Origin: Aplidium turbinatum
Lineage: Eukaryota; Chordata; Ascidiacea; Aplousobranchia; Polyclinidae
Length of the DNA: 64,000 nt
Reading direction: 5' to 3'
NCBI GenBank assembly: GCA_918807975.1
Contig: OU964921.1
Location: 14,975,498-15,039,497 of the forward strand
The notes beneath the pieces were generated by a model. It did no database searches. It was not told the origin of the DNA and saw only the letters and a program-made list of their open reading frames with translations. Below are positions 1-12,120 of this stretch, piece after piece (position 1 is the stretch's first letter; the number at the start of each line of letters is the position of its first letter). The position numbers and the translations under genes are program-made.

Positions 1-243
1 TGAACAAACAATCGAGTGATTATTGCGCAAACGAGGTAATCTTTTTTCACGTGTTTACTAAGTGTCAAGATTAATTCACTGCATTTCAGCGTCTGAAAAG
101 ATATAACTTGCAACTTCACACGTTGTTTTCCATTGACGCCCTTTGTTTTTTTCTAAAAGCGTTTTGAATCTTTCAGACAGTTGCTCTCATTTTCTTTGCA
201 GTTTATACTTCCTCGCTTTTTCTCTTCTTGCTTTTAGCGCCTC
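1..243. other. Unassigned AT-rich flank
   Basis: No coding, RNA or repeat signal was recognised here. It ends where the inverted duplication that dominates the first 4.2 kb begins. Confidence 0.4.
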
Positions 244-264
244 GCATACTGCAAGCTAATAACT

Positions 265-273
265 TACGTAATA
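265..273. repeat. Left 9-bp TSD of MULE
   Basis: TACGTAATA directly before the element; the same nine bases follow it at 2323-2331. The opposite arm of the inverted duplication carries the site once (4186-4194, reverse complement), so the pre-insertion state is visible. Confidence 0.85.
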
Positions 274-282
274 GGTAGCACG

Positions 283-460
283 ACAATTTAAAGCAGACAA
301 TTCAAAGCCGAAAATTCAAAGCCGTTTATTCAAAGCCGTTTATTCAAAGCTGATGATTCAAAGACGAAAATTCAAAGCGATTGATTCAAAGACGACGATT
401 CAAAGACGAAAATTCAAAGCCGTCAATTAAAAGCCGATAATTCAAAGCTGAGATTAACAA
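283..460 (+). repeat. 14-bp tandem array, left MULE end
   Basis: About twelve copies of a degenerate unit such as TTCAAAGCCGTTTA. Variation is mostly in the last four bases. Two further looser copies lie near 480 and 543. It forms the left terminal repeat of the MULE. Confidence 0.85.
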
Positions 461-740
461 CAAAAAACAAAACAGAGAAAAGCCGACAATTCAAACCTAA
501 AATAGTTCATAAGAAAACAGTTTCAATTTAATTACATACCAAAAGCCGACAATTATAACAGAAAATAGTTCGCAAGAAAACTACATGCCAAAGTTGTGAG
601 CAATTCCACCCAGATACTGAGCCGTTGTTCGAGCATCATACTGTTGCACAATGCGAAGGATCCGTTCATTTAGTTGTTCATATTTCCTTTTTCGAGATGG
701 AGGATTGTGGCTTGCCACAAGACGTTCCATTAGGACTTCG

Positions 741-1998
741 TTATGTTTCCATTAGGACTTCGTTCTTAAGAGCGTTGATGCAGCGAAAGATGGACGGACA
801 AAAGCAACCGACAGTTGATTGAAAACGTCTATGCCACCCTTCAATGCTATTGTTGGTATGATGCTCTCCACGCAAAGTGCGCTGATAAACATTCCAAAGT
901 TCATTTGGGAACACAGCAGATCTTCGATGCCCGTGGCGAGTTGGTCGACCAATCCAAGTGTCCTCAAAGTAATCAGCTACAGGTTGAATTCTGTGATCAA
1001 ATTCTTCATCTATCACTAGGGCTTGTAATGCGTTCTCAACGTCTTGTTCTGGTACAAAAGCTAGTGCAAAAGCTCCGCGCACTCATTGCAAACTTTCGAT
1101 CATCTTCTTTATAAGCTGCTACCAATCCAAATTGCTGTATTTTACGCCAAACACATTGCTGTAAATGGAAAAAGCAGCCCATCAGTGAAGTTGCGGGAAA
1201 ATTGTCTTGAATGGCATTGATTGCAGCCTTCTCAAAGTCTGTCATCCAGGACATTGGATTTATTTGAGGTCGAAGGTTTTTTATAGCCTGCAAAAGTCGA
1301 CAATAGGTTTGAGCAGCTTTGTTCGGAAGAAGAGCATAGACAAGAGGTACAATTGTGCCTAATTCAATAGCATGGATGGTATATAGCTGTTGAAAGAGAT
1401 GGCTTGGAGCTGTGCTAAACGTTCCATCAGAGAAATAGCTTTGACTCTGAGAGAGAAGTTCAAGGTTACGCTGGGTACTGAAGATGCATATGCGATCATT
1501 TCCAGGCCCAGAATCATAAAGCAGAAACACAGCACCATCATCCAATTTCTTGAATTCTAATGGAATTACCAGTTCTTCAGCATTTGACGGCTCCACAGGA
1601 ATATTTTGTACTTGCCTTCTGGCTCGCTGAATGCTGCGTTTCAAAACACGTTCCTCAGGAATTTGAGCTGCTGCATTTGGATGCAAATCTGCTGTTGCCG
1701 CCGTAATGATTTGCTGAGTTGTAGCGTAAGACGTTGCCGCCTGCAACTTAACCTGGGCACAAACGTCCAAAACCTGCTTACGCTGACCATTTGGAGAGTG
1801 GTTATGTTCTCCAACAAATTTCACTGCCTTTTCATTGCAGACATGCATTCTTGCTTTGCACTTATTTTCCTTTCAATGCTCTTCACACAACCAGAAGCTT
1901 AACCCCTCACCAAGCTTACTATCCCTGTCGTGATTATAGCAGTAGCCGCCATGGCATGCTTTATTCCTTCTTTCCGTTTTCGTGAAAGAAACATCCAT
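741..1998 (-). pseudogene. FLYWCH-MULE transposase, decayed
   Basis: This would encode the DDE-type transposase of the Mutator-like element. The amino end (about 1998-1790) reads as a FLYWCH zinc finger: a GGYCYNHD stretch, FWLCEEH, KCKARMHV, then GEHNHSP. The MULE catalytic domain follows at 1790-1080, with the typical YFSDGTF, LYTIHA, VPLVYALLPNK and MTDFEKAAINAI blocks and a C-x-FH-x-QQ-C-x-WR stretch. The carboxyl part (1082-741) has YFEDTWIGRP, FPNELWNVY and TNNSIEGWHRRFQS, typical of FLYWCH-linked MULEs. An in-frame stop lies in the FLYWCH region after CEEH, and the reading frame changes near 1040-1080, so it is broken in this copy. The start at 1998 is the first ATG before the finger and is tentative. 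Confidence 0.85.
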
Positions 1999-2154
1999 AC
2001 TACTCCTTGTTCGACTTCTGACTAACTTCAGCATTGCAAAATGATGGGCTTTTGAGTACAGTAGGAGCTCGCACTCTTATCACATCACAATAAGATTAAT
2101 TAATTTCAATTATTGACTTTTCCAATCAAGCGGATTAATTATCGTCAACTTTGA

Positions 2155-2316
2155 ACTGCCGGCTTTCAATTGTCGGCTTTCAATTGTCGGCTTTCAATTG
2201 ACCGCTTGGAATTGTCGTCTTTGAATTATCGGCTTTGAATCGACCGCTTTGAATTGTTATCTTTGAATTATCGGCTTTGAATTTACCACTTTGAATTATC
2301 GGCTTTGAATAGACGC
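2155..2316 (-). repeat. 14-bp tandem array, right MULE end
   Basis: Inverted counterpart of the array at 283-460. Units read GGCTTTGAATTATC on the plus strand, about eleven copies. It is followed by the TSD at 2323-2331. Confidence 0.85.
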
Positions 2317-2810
2317 ATAACCTACGTAATAACCCATTTCTCCTTTAACTTCTAACCGTTGTGTAATCATTCAACTTTTATATTTTATCTGGTCTGATTT
2401 TCTCTTTGAACGTTTTTCGTCATTTCAAAGAAAGAAAGTATTTTGATCTCGTACCTACTAAACAAGAGTTCACAAAATGGCGGACAATCGTCATAATTTA
2501 GACTACCGCTCTCCGAATGCTAGTTGATACTGATGCGGTTGTTCAAAGAAGCTGTACTTTGATCGGTATTTCCACGCACTCGCGCTACTTTTGTTTAGGA
2601 AACTTTGATAAAGAATCGGCAATTTTTTCCGATGCCAATTCTCCAAAAATTGCCGATTCCAATGCCAATTAATCGGCACATCCTTAGAACTTACCACTAC
2701 GTCTCTAGGCCTATCAGTTTCTATGGTTAGTTTAAAAAGCCTTTTTGTTGCTTAAACAACATGTTTGCACTTTTAAGAGATATACAGCCTACCGGTATAT
2801 TATACCTCGG

Positions 2811-4603
2811 AATGGCCCGTTTCGGCGAGTCCGATTCGGTTAATTCGATTCGGCTAATCCGATTTGGCTAGTCCGATTCGGCGAGTTTCCTATTCGGCGA
2901 GTTCCCTATTCGGCAAGAGCCTTTTTCGGCGAGTGCCCTATTTGGCGAGTTTTTGAAATTTTATTTTTGAAAGGGAATTAGTACTTTTGAATAGTTAAAA
3001 TGATTAGTTTGGATCAACAAATGTGTGGCCTACAGCTTGTATTGAAAGGAAATTATCGGGTACCGTAGCCTAGTTATCCCTAGGCCACACATTTGTTGAT
3101 CCAAACTAATCATTTTAACTAGCCTATTCAAAAGTACTAACTTATAGATATAAACATGATTTTTTTTGTAACATTTTCTTTTTTTTATTTTCCCTTCATA
3201 TCTTAAATTTTTCTGAAGGTGTTGCGATCGTGCCAATTTTTATTCAACTCAATAACTTACTTCAGTCACAAGCACGTTTTAACGTTCGCGTTTTGTCGCT
3301 TCTACCTAAAAACAACTGAACTGACATGACGAATTCAAGCAAGTTTTAGCGTTCGCGTTTTGTCGCTTCTACCTTTGCTATGTTGACGTGTATTGTTTTT
3401 CATGTGATGGTCAGAAATAAAAACAACTGAACTGAACTGACATGACAAATTTTAATTTAATAGTTCAAACATTTTATTTTTATTCCTTTCTGCACGTTTA
3501 GCGTTGTTAAAACGATGTGAAAACAGTTAGGCTATGGTACCCGATAATTCCCTTTCAAAAATAAAATTTCAAAAACTTGTTGAATAGAGCACTCGCCGAA
3601 AAAGGCTCTCGCCGAATAGGGAACTCGCCGAATCGGACTAGCCGAATCGGATTAGCCAAATCGGATTAGCCAAATCGGACTCGCCGAAACGGGCCATTCT
3701 GAGGTATAATATAGGCTGTATATCTCTTAAAAGTGCTAACATGTTGTTTAAGCAACAAAAAGGCTTTTTAAATTAACCATAGAAACTGATAGGCCTACAG
3801 ACGTAGTGGTAAGTTCTAAGGATGTGCCGATTAATCGGAATCGGCAGGTATCGGCAATTTTTGGAGAATCGGCATCGGAAAAAATTGCCGATTCTTTCCG
3901 ATTCTTTATCAAAGTTTCCTAATCAAAAGTAGGCGGAGTGCGTGGAAATACCGATTAAAGTACGGCTTCTTTGAACAACCGCATCAGCATCAACTAGCAT
4001 TCGGAGAGCGGTAGTCTAAATTATGACGATTGTCCGCCATTTTGTAAACTCTTGTTAAGTAGGCACGAGATCAAAATACTTTCTTTCTTTGAAATGACGA
4101 AAAACGTTCAAAGAGAAAATCAGACCAGATAAAATATAAAAGTTGAATGATTACACAACGGTTAGAAGTTAAAGGAGAAATGGATTATTACGTAAGTTAT
4201 TAGCTTGCAGTATGCTAGGCTTATGTATTGTTTTTGATATCATGATCAGAAATAAAAACAACTGAACTGACATGACGAATTCAAGCACGTTTTAACGTTC
4301 GCGTTTTGTCGCTTCTACCATTGCTATGTTGACGTGTATTGTTTTTCATATGATGGTCAGAAATAAAAACAACTCAACTGAACTGACATAACGAATTTTA
4401 ATTTAATAGTTCAAACATTTTATTTTTATTCCTTTCTGCACGATTTCAACGTTTAGCGATGTTAAAACGATGTAAAAACGGCAATTATAATTAGGCTACG
4501 GTACCCCACAATTTCCTTTCAAAAATTTCAAAAACTCGTCAAATAGGGCACTCGCCGAAAAAGGCTCTCGCCGAATAGGGAACTTGCCGAATAGTAACAG
4601 ACC
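2811..4603. mobile_element. CGGCGAG-family inverted-repeat element, copy 1
   Basis: The left end reads CGGAATGGCCCGTTTCGGCG and the right end, reversed, GGGTCTGTTACTATTCGG. Flanks ATTATACCT and ATTATATCT differ at one base, consistent with a 9-bp TSD. Behind both ends lie short arrays of 14- to 16-bp units sharing TTCGGCGAG. Inside are blocks seen in the other copies (TTTAACGTTCGCGTTTTGTC, the GATGGTCAGAAATAAAAAC block, GGTACCCGATAATT), partly in tandem, plus the inverted copy of the left flank. No transposase was seen, so it is non-autonomous. Confidence 0.7.
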
Positions 4604-6449
4604 CATTATATCTAGCCGACCGGGAAAAAAAAACAACAATGTTGAATGCGGCAAGCCATCCTCGCACAAAAGTAACTCAAAATTGCCCTATAATGTGATC
4701 CAAAACAAAGGATACAGTCACTGTCAATTAATAAATAAAAAAGTAGGATAGGCAATTTAATGCACAATCAAGGTGCACAATCAAGGTGTCACAATCAAGG
4801 TGCAATGCCTCGCGATGGCTTGCTTTGTATCTTCAACGAGCGTGTTGTTTTGGTTGTGGAATTCTGGTGCGATGTGTTATTATCGGTTATGACCTAAAGT
4901 AACCTCTGATGACGAAATCTGTATTATGTAACGTGTTTTCTACAACCTTCGGCCCTACGTGACATTCTAGAGACTTCTGTTGTTTACATTTAAATGCTAC
5001 GTGACCGACGATGAGTTCGTGTGATGCAACACTACGTTACCTTCTCGAGGTTACTGGACTGAACAACCAATTATAAATAGTGGTGTAGTTTGTGTAATGT
5101 TGATTCTGAGAATTATGATTATTATTATGAGTTGATTATGAGAGTTGTGCTATGAGTTGTGGATTGGTAGTTGATGCAGAAATTAGAGTTATTTAAGAAG
5201 CCGTTCGTTAAAGTTCTTCAAGAAGTCAGATTATCATTTCACTAGTAGAATTATTCGACATTTAATTGACTGCTTTTCGGTTTAACCCATTAAACTACGT
5301 CATTGAACCTTTCCAAGTCTTTTTCCTGGTAAGAGATAGAAAGAAATCGTGACACAGGAGAACAACTGCACGCCCAAGCCTGTGCTAAAGAGAAGCCCAA
5401 TTGCGTATTTTTTTATTAATTGATTAATTATTATATTAATTAAACTGTTGTAATTTTTTGTATGTGGATTGTAGAGTTTCTCTGAAGAGGGTTGATTACC
5501 CCAAATTGTCGATGTAACATTACAGATCTTTTGGATTTGGACTTTGTCTTGCATTTACTTTGAAAAATAGAAATTTTGAAGCATTGCATACTTTGGATCT
5601 GTCATTGGGCTTCTCTCTAGCATCGGCTTGACTGGGCGACGGGCGTGCAGTTCTCACGTTAAATCGCCTACCCCATTTTTTATTTGTTTACCTATTGGCT
5701 GACTTTGTAAAATAGCATAATATTGATAATATTCGAATTCTACCATTTCACCACTTTTGGATGGCGTATAATACGCATGAGAAAACTTTTGCAATAAGAT
5801 GGACAATGTATATGTATACACATTTTGATTGTTGACAAAAAGACGGGTGCCGTTTATATATACAATATGCAAAACTTACAGCAATTTTGTATTTTAATAT
5901 GGCAACATTATTATGATGTGCACTGGGGAAACCACCAAACTGAAAAGCAAACAGAAACAAATCTACAGTAAAAATGAAACTTTTCTTTGAAATTAATCTC
6001 GTCCTTCAGGCTAAGCGAAATAAAAATACCTGCCGTCCTCAAGTGGTAAACTTACACAAATCAACTCTTTATACATACGGTAGTATGAGAGAGCAACTAA
6101 ACATGATTTCTTGCCAGACAACTCAGATAGTAATATCACAGAATGCAGTTTTTGATACATATTATTTATTTCCCAGTTGTGTTTTGCTTGTTTACAAAAG
6201 CAATTGTCTTAGTATGAATATGTGTAAAGTAAAGTGTCATATCTGATCGTGGGAATTATGAAATTGCATTTTAATTAAGATAGTTCAAGGTAATAATTTG
6301 GGTCATACACTTCTGATCAATTGGGCATGGTGTAAGTCTCAAGACAGTAGAATAGCTGCCCCTCAGTGTAGTACGTACTAAAATTAATTAAATTCGGTAG
6401 TAATTTTATTTCGATTTATTTATTTCTTTTCAATTTAATTATTTCACAA
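4604..6449. other. No gene recognised; small direct repeats
   Basis: A CACAATCAAGGTG-like unit occurs three times at about 4762-4803. A TATAAATA box is at 5072-5079, but no gene follows it. The rest is AT-rich without coding or RNA signal. Confidence 0.4.
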
Positions 6450-6965
6450 TCGATCGTTGTGGAGACTCACGGTAGCCGACGCCTTATTCAGGCATGGCCG
6501 ATGATGATGATGATGAATTTTATTTGTCACGGTAGCAATTTCAGTTTTTTATGCACACAAAATTATAAAAATTGTTTTTTTGCATTTAACAAAATGGAGG
6601 TGAAAACTTGGTGTTTCTTACTAAAACAAATTGTTTTTTTGTTTATTAATACAGTAGTAATTTCATTTGCCACGAGAGCAATTTCAATTTTTTCTGTTTA
6701 ACAAAATGAAGATGAAGCTGCTCTTATTTCAGTTGTTGCTTTTTAAACTTAATGGACACGTCTGCAAGGGAATAGGCTATTACTAATCAGAAACGTTCGG
6801 CAAACTCAAAGTGTAGGCTAAGTCTGGCTTCTGCAGTTAATCTCGTTCCTCGCTGCTTCAGGAACAACACAGGAGGTCAGTTACACTATTTTGTTTTCGA
6901 AGACCGATTAGGTTTGGACTCGCTGTCATCAGCATTTCGTATTAAAACTATTGTTCATATATCTT
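6450..6965 (+). repeat. Partial copy of the 17.8-kb repeat family
   Basis: Shares long blocks in the same order with 17990-18330: TTTTATTTGTCACGGTAG, TTAATGGACACGTCTGC, CTGCTTCAGGAACAAC and TTTCGAAGACCGATTAGG. An internal stretch (TTTGCCACG with flanking ATTTCAATTTTTT) is duplicated. No ends or TSD were found, so it is a truncated internal fragment. Confidence 0.7.
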
Positions 6966-7160
6966 GATCAAGCACTTCTGCAAGCTTGCTCAATTTGCTA
7001 TTCACGACTTTTTCTGCGTTAAACATTTTCCAATTTTTTTTCAAATCCATAACAAAACTACATTGCTTCGATTTCTAAATAGAAGACAAAAATTAATCTG
7101 TCAAATTGAAACAAAACTTTGTGAAAAACTTTTTAACATAAAAGCAATAATTAATTCACC

Positions 7161-7583
7161 CATGGCCACCTAGAGATGTGGTCTGATTTGTCACATTTTG
7201 CAGATTTTGATTACCGCTACTGCTAGTGTCAGTTTGACTGACATTTTCTGAGATTTTTTTGCTTTTTGCTGTTTCTTAATGATATGAATGCTTCTTGTTT
7301 CCTTGGGGAAACAGTATCAAATCAGAAAAAGCAAGTTGGAAAACGCTCAATCAGACTGTTATTGAAAAAATTGACAGTCTGACTCAAATATTTGCAATCA
7401 AATTATCTTCGTTTTTCAACATGTGATGATGTTAAAACCTGTTGTGTCATCTGGGGAAAACAGTAGAGAAAGCGTAAAAATACAGTTTTTAGAAAAATTC
7501 ATTTAAACAGTCACCCAAGGTTGGTAAAATCTGAAAAAATTTTCAAAGTGTGACAAATCAGGCCATATCTCCAGGTAGCCATG
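7161..7583. mobile_element. Small inverted-repeat element (MITE)
   Basis: A 423-bp element with about 40-bp terminal inverted repeats, CATGGCCACCTAGAGATGTG against CATGGCTACCTGGAGATATG. It is flanked by ATTCACC at 7154-7160 and 7584-7590. A 7-8 bp TSD fits hAT best, but the superfamily is not certain. No coding capacity. Confidence 0.75.
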
Positions 7584-7590
7584 ATTCACC

Positions 7591-9175
7591 AAAATCAGAT
7601 CTTGTTCAAAAGTCAAACTTCTATGTTAGAATTAAAGCGAGTAGTCCCAATATACGGATTTTAGGTTTGCACGAGCCCATGCTTGTTCGTATCGCATGTA
7701 TTCCCAAAAACTAGTAGGCTAAAGTAATTTTTTCGATGAAACAAATTGTGTTAACTGTATTTAACCACTTGTTTTCCCAGCAACAGCTAAAGTGTTTGAT
7801 TGACAGAAACTTTCTGCCAGAGAATGTAAAACATTACGTATGTGTAATTTTAATTTGAGCACAAATTGAAACTAATTTAGATCCTTTTTTATGTTGAATT
7901 GCTGCTATTTCTTTCGCTTTCTTGTTTTTGTTGAATAAAGTTGCTTTTTGGTTACTTTTTCGCAAAATTAAAGTCACATTTTTGAGTTTTTTAGGTTACA
8001 AAAAGTCGCCCTAGTAATTACTGTTGGCCTAGTCAAAATAAATCTCGATTTAGACAAAACGATAAGATATAATTTGCGCTGATGAGGGATAAATAAATTA
8101 GATAAAACATCATGAAAGAAAGCCATCATGGCAATATAATGATAAAAAAGTTCAGATATCCCCCTCAATGGAAGCGGTTGACCGGTTACGACCAAATATA
8201 GAGATTTTGGCAATGCTGCAACGCATGCACATAAATGCTTTTTTTCTTAAAATTAGTTAATTCTGCACATAGCAAAACAGCAAACCTTTACTTGACTGGT
8301 TTTGATCTTACTAACTTCAGTTGACAACTAAAAGATGAAAAACGACCAAACTCTGATCTGACCAAAAGACGATAATGATGTCATAAACGCATTTGAGTGT
8401 GCTTGGTTGGTAACAATGATTAAAAAACACCAACTTTATTAATGACGTATTCTTGAAATGTCACTGCTATTTCTTGTCTTGCATTCGAGTTTCTAAACAG
8501 AAAAGTTTGTAGTGAATGAATTGCGTAATTTAAGTGACTAGTAACCTCCACACCTCCCTTTTCCCCACACACTTGATAGTTTCATAATTCAAAAAATTTC
8601 CAAACCAAATTCATGAATTTTTTTTTTCAACATATAATAAAAAACGTTAAAATGATTGGGGGGCACGTTTCCCCCTTAGACGCTACTCTAATGCCAGTAG
8701 GTTTATGCATGCTTACGCCGGTAAGTGGTTTGCCTGGATCGACAGTAGCCTAGTTTTGCTTTTATCATACCGCCTCGCTTGGCTAATAAACAACAAAAAC
8801 AAAGCTTAAAGCAGGCGAACAATTTCGAAATTTCTACATCAATCACACATTTTTTACTTTTTATTCCGTCACAGAAAACTTTTTGGTTAAAATTTCTGAT
8901 GTCAGAACAAAATTTATGTATTTCTTGACCTCGATGTGAACAAAAGTAACACTGTGCTGCATAAATGTTAAGGTTGCTAAACTGTTGACGGTTCCTGGTG
9001 TACTTTTGGATGTTGAATCTGACAATGTTATCCATTTTCTTTCATCAGGTCTAGACTTTTGGCAAGTTACATTTGAAATTTTTGACAGCTTCATGGCTTT
9101 GTGATTGAGAAATGTGACGTCATATAAACAGTTCAGCAGTTGAATCAAGTTTTCATGACAACGACAACATTATGC
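7591..9175. other. No gene recognised
   Basis: AT-rich sequence with only short chance ORFs. A GGGGGGCACGTTTCCCCC palindromic stretch near 8658 may be a decayed transposon end. Confidence 0.35.
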
Positions 9176-9187
9176 CAGATGCATAGT
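9176..9187. repeat. LINE target-site duplication, 3' side
   Basis: CAGATGCATAGT, repeated at 15697-15708 beyond the LINE 5' end. Confidence 0.8.
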
Positions 9188-9769
9188 CGTCGTCGTCTGA
9201 GCTTCTGGGGCCGAGGGTCTATCCTTTTACCACCCCAGATTCACGATGTTCCCGGACTACACTGGAAGGCTGCTAGAGAGCAGCCAGTCTTTAGTTTCAT
9301 CATCCATGACGCGCAGACCTTCCACTCCGTTAGGTGGCTTGAAGATGGTACAGTCATTGATGATGTGGGTCTGCTACTATTCGGCGAGTCCGATTCGGCG
9401 AGTCCGATTCGACTAGTCCGATTCGGCGAGTTCCCTATTCGGCGAGAGCCTTTTTCGGCGAGTGCCCTATTCGGCGAGTTTTTGAAATTTGTGAAAGGAA
9501 ATTATCGGATACCGTAGCGTAATTACAATTGCCGTTTTTACATCGTTTTAACGTCGCTAAACGTTGAAATCGTGCAGAAAGGAATAAAAATAAAATGTTT
9601 AAACTATTAAATTACAATTCGTCATGTCAGTTCAGTTGTTTTTATTTCTGACCATCATATGAAAAACAATACACGTCAACATAGCAAAGGTGTAGAAAAA
9701 GGTAGAAGCGACAAAACACGAACGTTGAAACGTGCTTGTGACCGAAGTAAGTTATTGAGTTGAAAGAAA

Positions 9770-11141
9770 CATACGCGCCGACTTCCGGGGGGCGGCGCCC
9801 CCCGTAAATTTATGGTTGAAGGGCAAAAAAAATGGTGATGACAAGTGGTGTTTCAAAGATAAAACACTTCGTGAAAGAGATTTAGATAATTTAAACGGTC
9901 TTAAAGAATGCCGAAAGCAAGAAAAGCCTACGTTGCTCTTGCCCGCAAAACAGCAGCTGATCGCATGGCTTTCTCATGCGGTATGGAAGTTTCAAAGTAG
10001 ATGGTAGAGTAACTTGCACTGCTGGAATAGTCACGTAACTATTCACTGCAATATTAAATAAACCAGCTAAATTAGACGCGCTATTTTCAACGAGGCCTTC
10101 CCGCTGTGAGAAAATTATGATTCAACAGAACGCATTTGTTTTCTTCGCAATGTGTGAGAATTAAATCGAAAACCGATAAAAGAAAAGGTGTTTAATGGTC
10201 TTGGTCGCAGATATTGCCTGCATTAACGACGTCTCTTACCGCTATTATCACCTAGCTAACCTGACATCATTGTTTTATGCGGCCGCTAAGGTTTGACATC
10301 GACTTCAACGATCATGGAATGTTACGTTATAATAAGAACGATTATATCCTACACGCAAAAATAAAAAAAATGATCTCCTCTTTCTGTTTTGTCTCGTGAG
10401 CTTTGCATATTGCTCAACAAGTGCATAAAGTTTAGAATTGACAAGAAATCATTGAATTTGAAAATTAAGTTTGAATCACTGCAAATAAACGTATTCAAAA
10501 CTTTTACTTAGGCCGACGCGATTTCACACTTACGTAATCTACGTCGACAATGATTTTTAGTGCGTTCATTTTGAAAATTGCCGAGCTGGAGACAACAGCT
10601 TGTCCCGTGTTAGTTGAACTTGTCTTTTTGAGGTGAAAATCACTTGCGAACATCTCGACCTTTACTCGAGTATAGCCTACTGTATTCAATAAAAGACTAT
10701 AAAGACTTTCAATAAACAACAGAAGAGAAAACACTTCGCAGTTGTTAACGCTTTGAAAGTAATTAGCGAAACGAGGTTAATAAAACTGATAGCGGGTTTT
10801 CACTCTGCTTGAGATCATGATTTTTTGCGTTTTATTTCGATAACTTCACTGTCTTGATCGTTGTTATTCACTCGCACGAAAAGGAAATGAATCGGCTTGT
10901 TTTCCAACAGTTCCAATTATGAGCTAACAATATCAAAATTTTTACAACTAGGCGTACTGCATGCGTAAAACTAATCCTTTCAAGCAGCGCTTCTAATAAA
11001 TTTGGTTTGCGACCTATTTGTTAATATAAACAAGACACTAAGCTTAATCAAAGACTATTTTAATTGAGTAAAATAGCGTTATGGTTATGACGTCATCACC
11101 TTTCTCGCCCCCCAAGGTTTTTTGAAAAGTCGGCGCCTATG
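9770..11141. mobile_element. hAT-type non-autonomous element
   Basis: A 1372-bp element with 15-bp terminal inverted repeats (CATACGCGCCGACTT and CATAGGCGCCGACTT) and a perfect 8-bp TSD GAAAGAAA (9762-9769 and 11142-11149). The opposite arm of the host element (around 12286-12330) keeps the site unfilled, which confirms the borders. GC-rich palindromic stretches follow the left tip. A 63-codon ORF at 9816-10007 matches nothing I recognise. hAT is inferred from TSD length only; P-type elements also make 8-bp duplications. Confidence 0.85.
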
Positions 11142-11339
11142 GAAAGAAATTTGGCACGGTCGCAACACCTTCAGAAAAATTTAAGATATGAAGGGAAAAT
11201 AAAATAAAGAAAATGTTACAAAAAAAAATAAAATAAATTTTGTTTATGTCTATAAGTTAGTACTTTTGAATAGTTAAAATGATTAGTTTGGATCAACAAA
11301 TGTGTGGCCTACAGCTTGGATTGAAAGGAAATTATCGGG

Positions 11340-12120
11340 TACCGTAGCCTAGTTATCCCGACCAGCAAAAATTTGTTCCAAGAACGCAGTTCATTTTTAC
11401 ATTGTAGTAACAGAATGAAAAGGCTAACCAAATGTGTGGCCTATCGTGTTAACGTCGCTAAACGTTGAAATCGAGTAGAAAAGAAAACTTTGCTGACTAG
11501 GATACGTTGAAACTGAGAAACATTCACAGAAGCCCTACGATTTGTTCCAAGAACCCAGTTAGCCTAACAGTTCATTTTTACATTGTAGTAACAGAATAAA
11601 AAGGCTAACCAAATGTGTGGCCTACTGTAGGCCGCCTATAGCTTGGATTGAAAGGAAATTATCGGGTGCCATAGCCCAGTTATCCCGACCAGCAAAAATT
11701 GCCGTTTTTACATCGTTTTAACGTCGCTAAATGTTGAAATCGTGTAGAAAAGAGAACTTTGCTGACTAGGATACGTTGAAGCTGAGAAACATTCACAGAA
11801 GCCTTTCGAATTGTTCCAAGAACCCATTTAGCATAACATTTCATTTGTACATTGATTCAACGTCTGAATACATTATCTTAAAAATGCAACGTATCGTAGG
11901 GCTTCTGTGAATGTTTCTCAGTTTCAACGTATCCTAGTCAGCAAAGTTTTCTTTTCTACACGATTTCAACGTTTAGCGACGTTAAAACGATAGGCTACAC
12001 ACTTGGTTAGCCTTTTTATTCTGTTACTACAATGTAAAAATGAACTGTTAGGTTAACTGGGTTCTTGGAACAAATTTTTGCTGGTCGGGATAACTAGGCC
12101 ACGGTACCCGATAATTTCCT
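11340..12120. repeat. Direct and inverted repeats in copy 2 core
   Basis: A block containing TTATCCCGACCAGCAAAAAT, TTGTTCCAAGAAC, ATTGTAGTAACAGAAT and GGCTAACCAAATGTGTGGCC occurs twice in direct orientation (about 11355-11640 and 11685-11840) and again inverted at about 11880-12110. It makes the element core a multi-armed foldback. Confidence 0.7.

Larger units (their letters stand above)
274..2322 (-). mobile_element. Mutator-like (MULE) DNA transposon
   Basis: A 2.05-kb element flanked by a perfect 9-bp TSD (TACGTAATA), the usual MULE length. It encodes one FLYWCH-MULE transposase on the minus strand. Its ends are not simple inverted repeats. Each is an array of a roughly 14-bp unit (TTCAAAGCCGNNNA), at 283-460 and inverted at 2155-2316, preceded by a short weakly matched tip beginning GGT. 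It is inserted in the left arm of the inverted duplication and is therefore younger than that duplication. The transposase is decayed, so this copy is probably not autonomous. Confidence 0.85.
244..4214. repeat. Large interrupted inverted duplication
   Basis: The sequence at 244-273 plus 2332-2985 is repeated in reverse complement at about 3545-4214, with arms of about 0.68 kb. The left arm is split by the MULE transposon at 274-2322. Matching landmarks include the TGCAAGCTAATAACTTACG stretch near the outer end, a segment holding a CCGATTAATCGGCACATCC hAT-like terminus, and the GGAATGGCCCGTTTCGGCGAG end of the CGGCGAG family. The right arm lies inside the element at 2811-4603, so an element was duplicated together with part of its own flank. 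A smaller palindrome at about 2985-3135 lies near the centre. Confidence 0.8.

Noticed and set aside
283-460. CRISPR-like array
   Set aside because: Repeat units are adjoining 14-mers without unique spacers, occur inverted at the other end of a MULE, and the context is an animal genome.
4762-5320. Solo LTR
   Set aside because: A TATAAATA box and repeated CAATCAAGGTG words are present, but no matched ends, TSD or primer-binding site could be shown.
5300-5325. Candidate tetraspanin exon 1 ending at TTTTTCCTG/GTAAGA
   Set aside because: The only open frame lacks the MKC.K...FN.. pattern and an upstream ATG in context, so no exon 1 is called.
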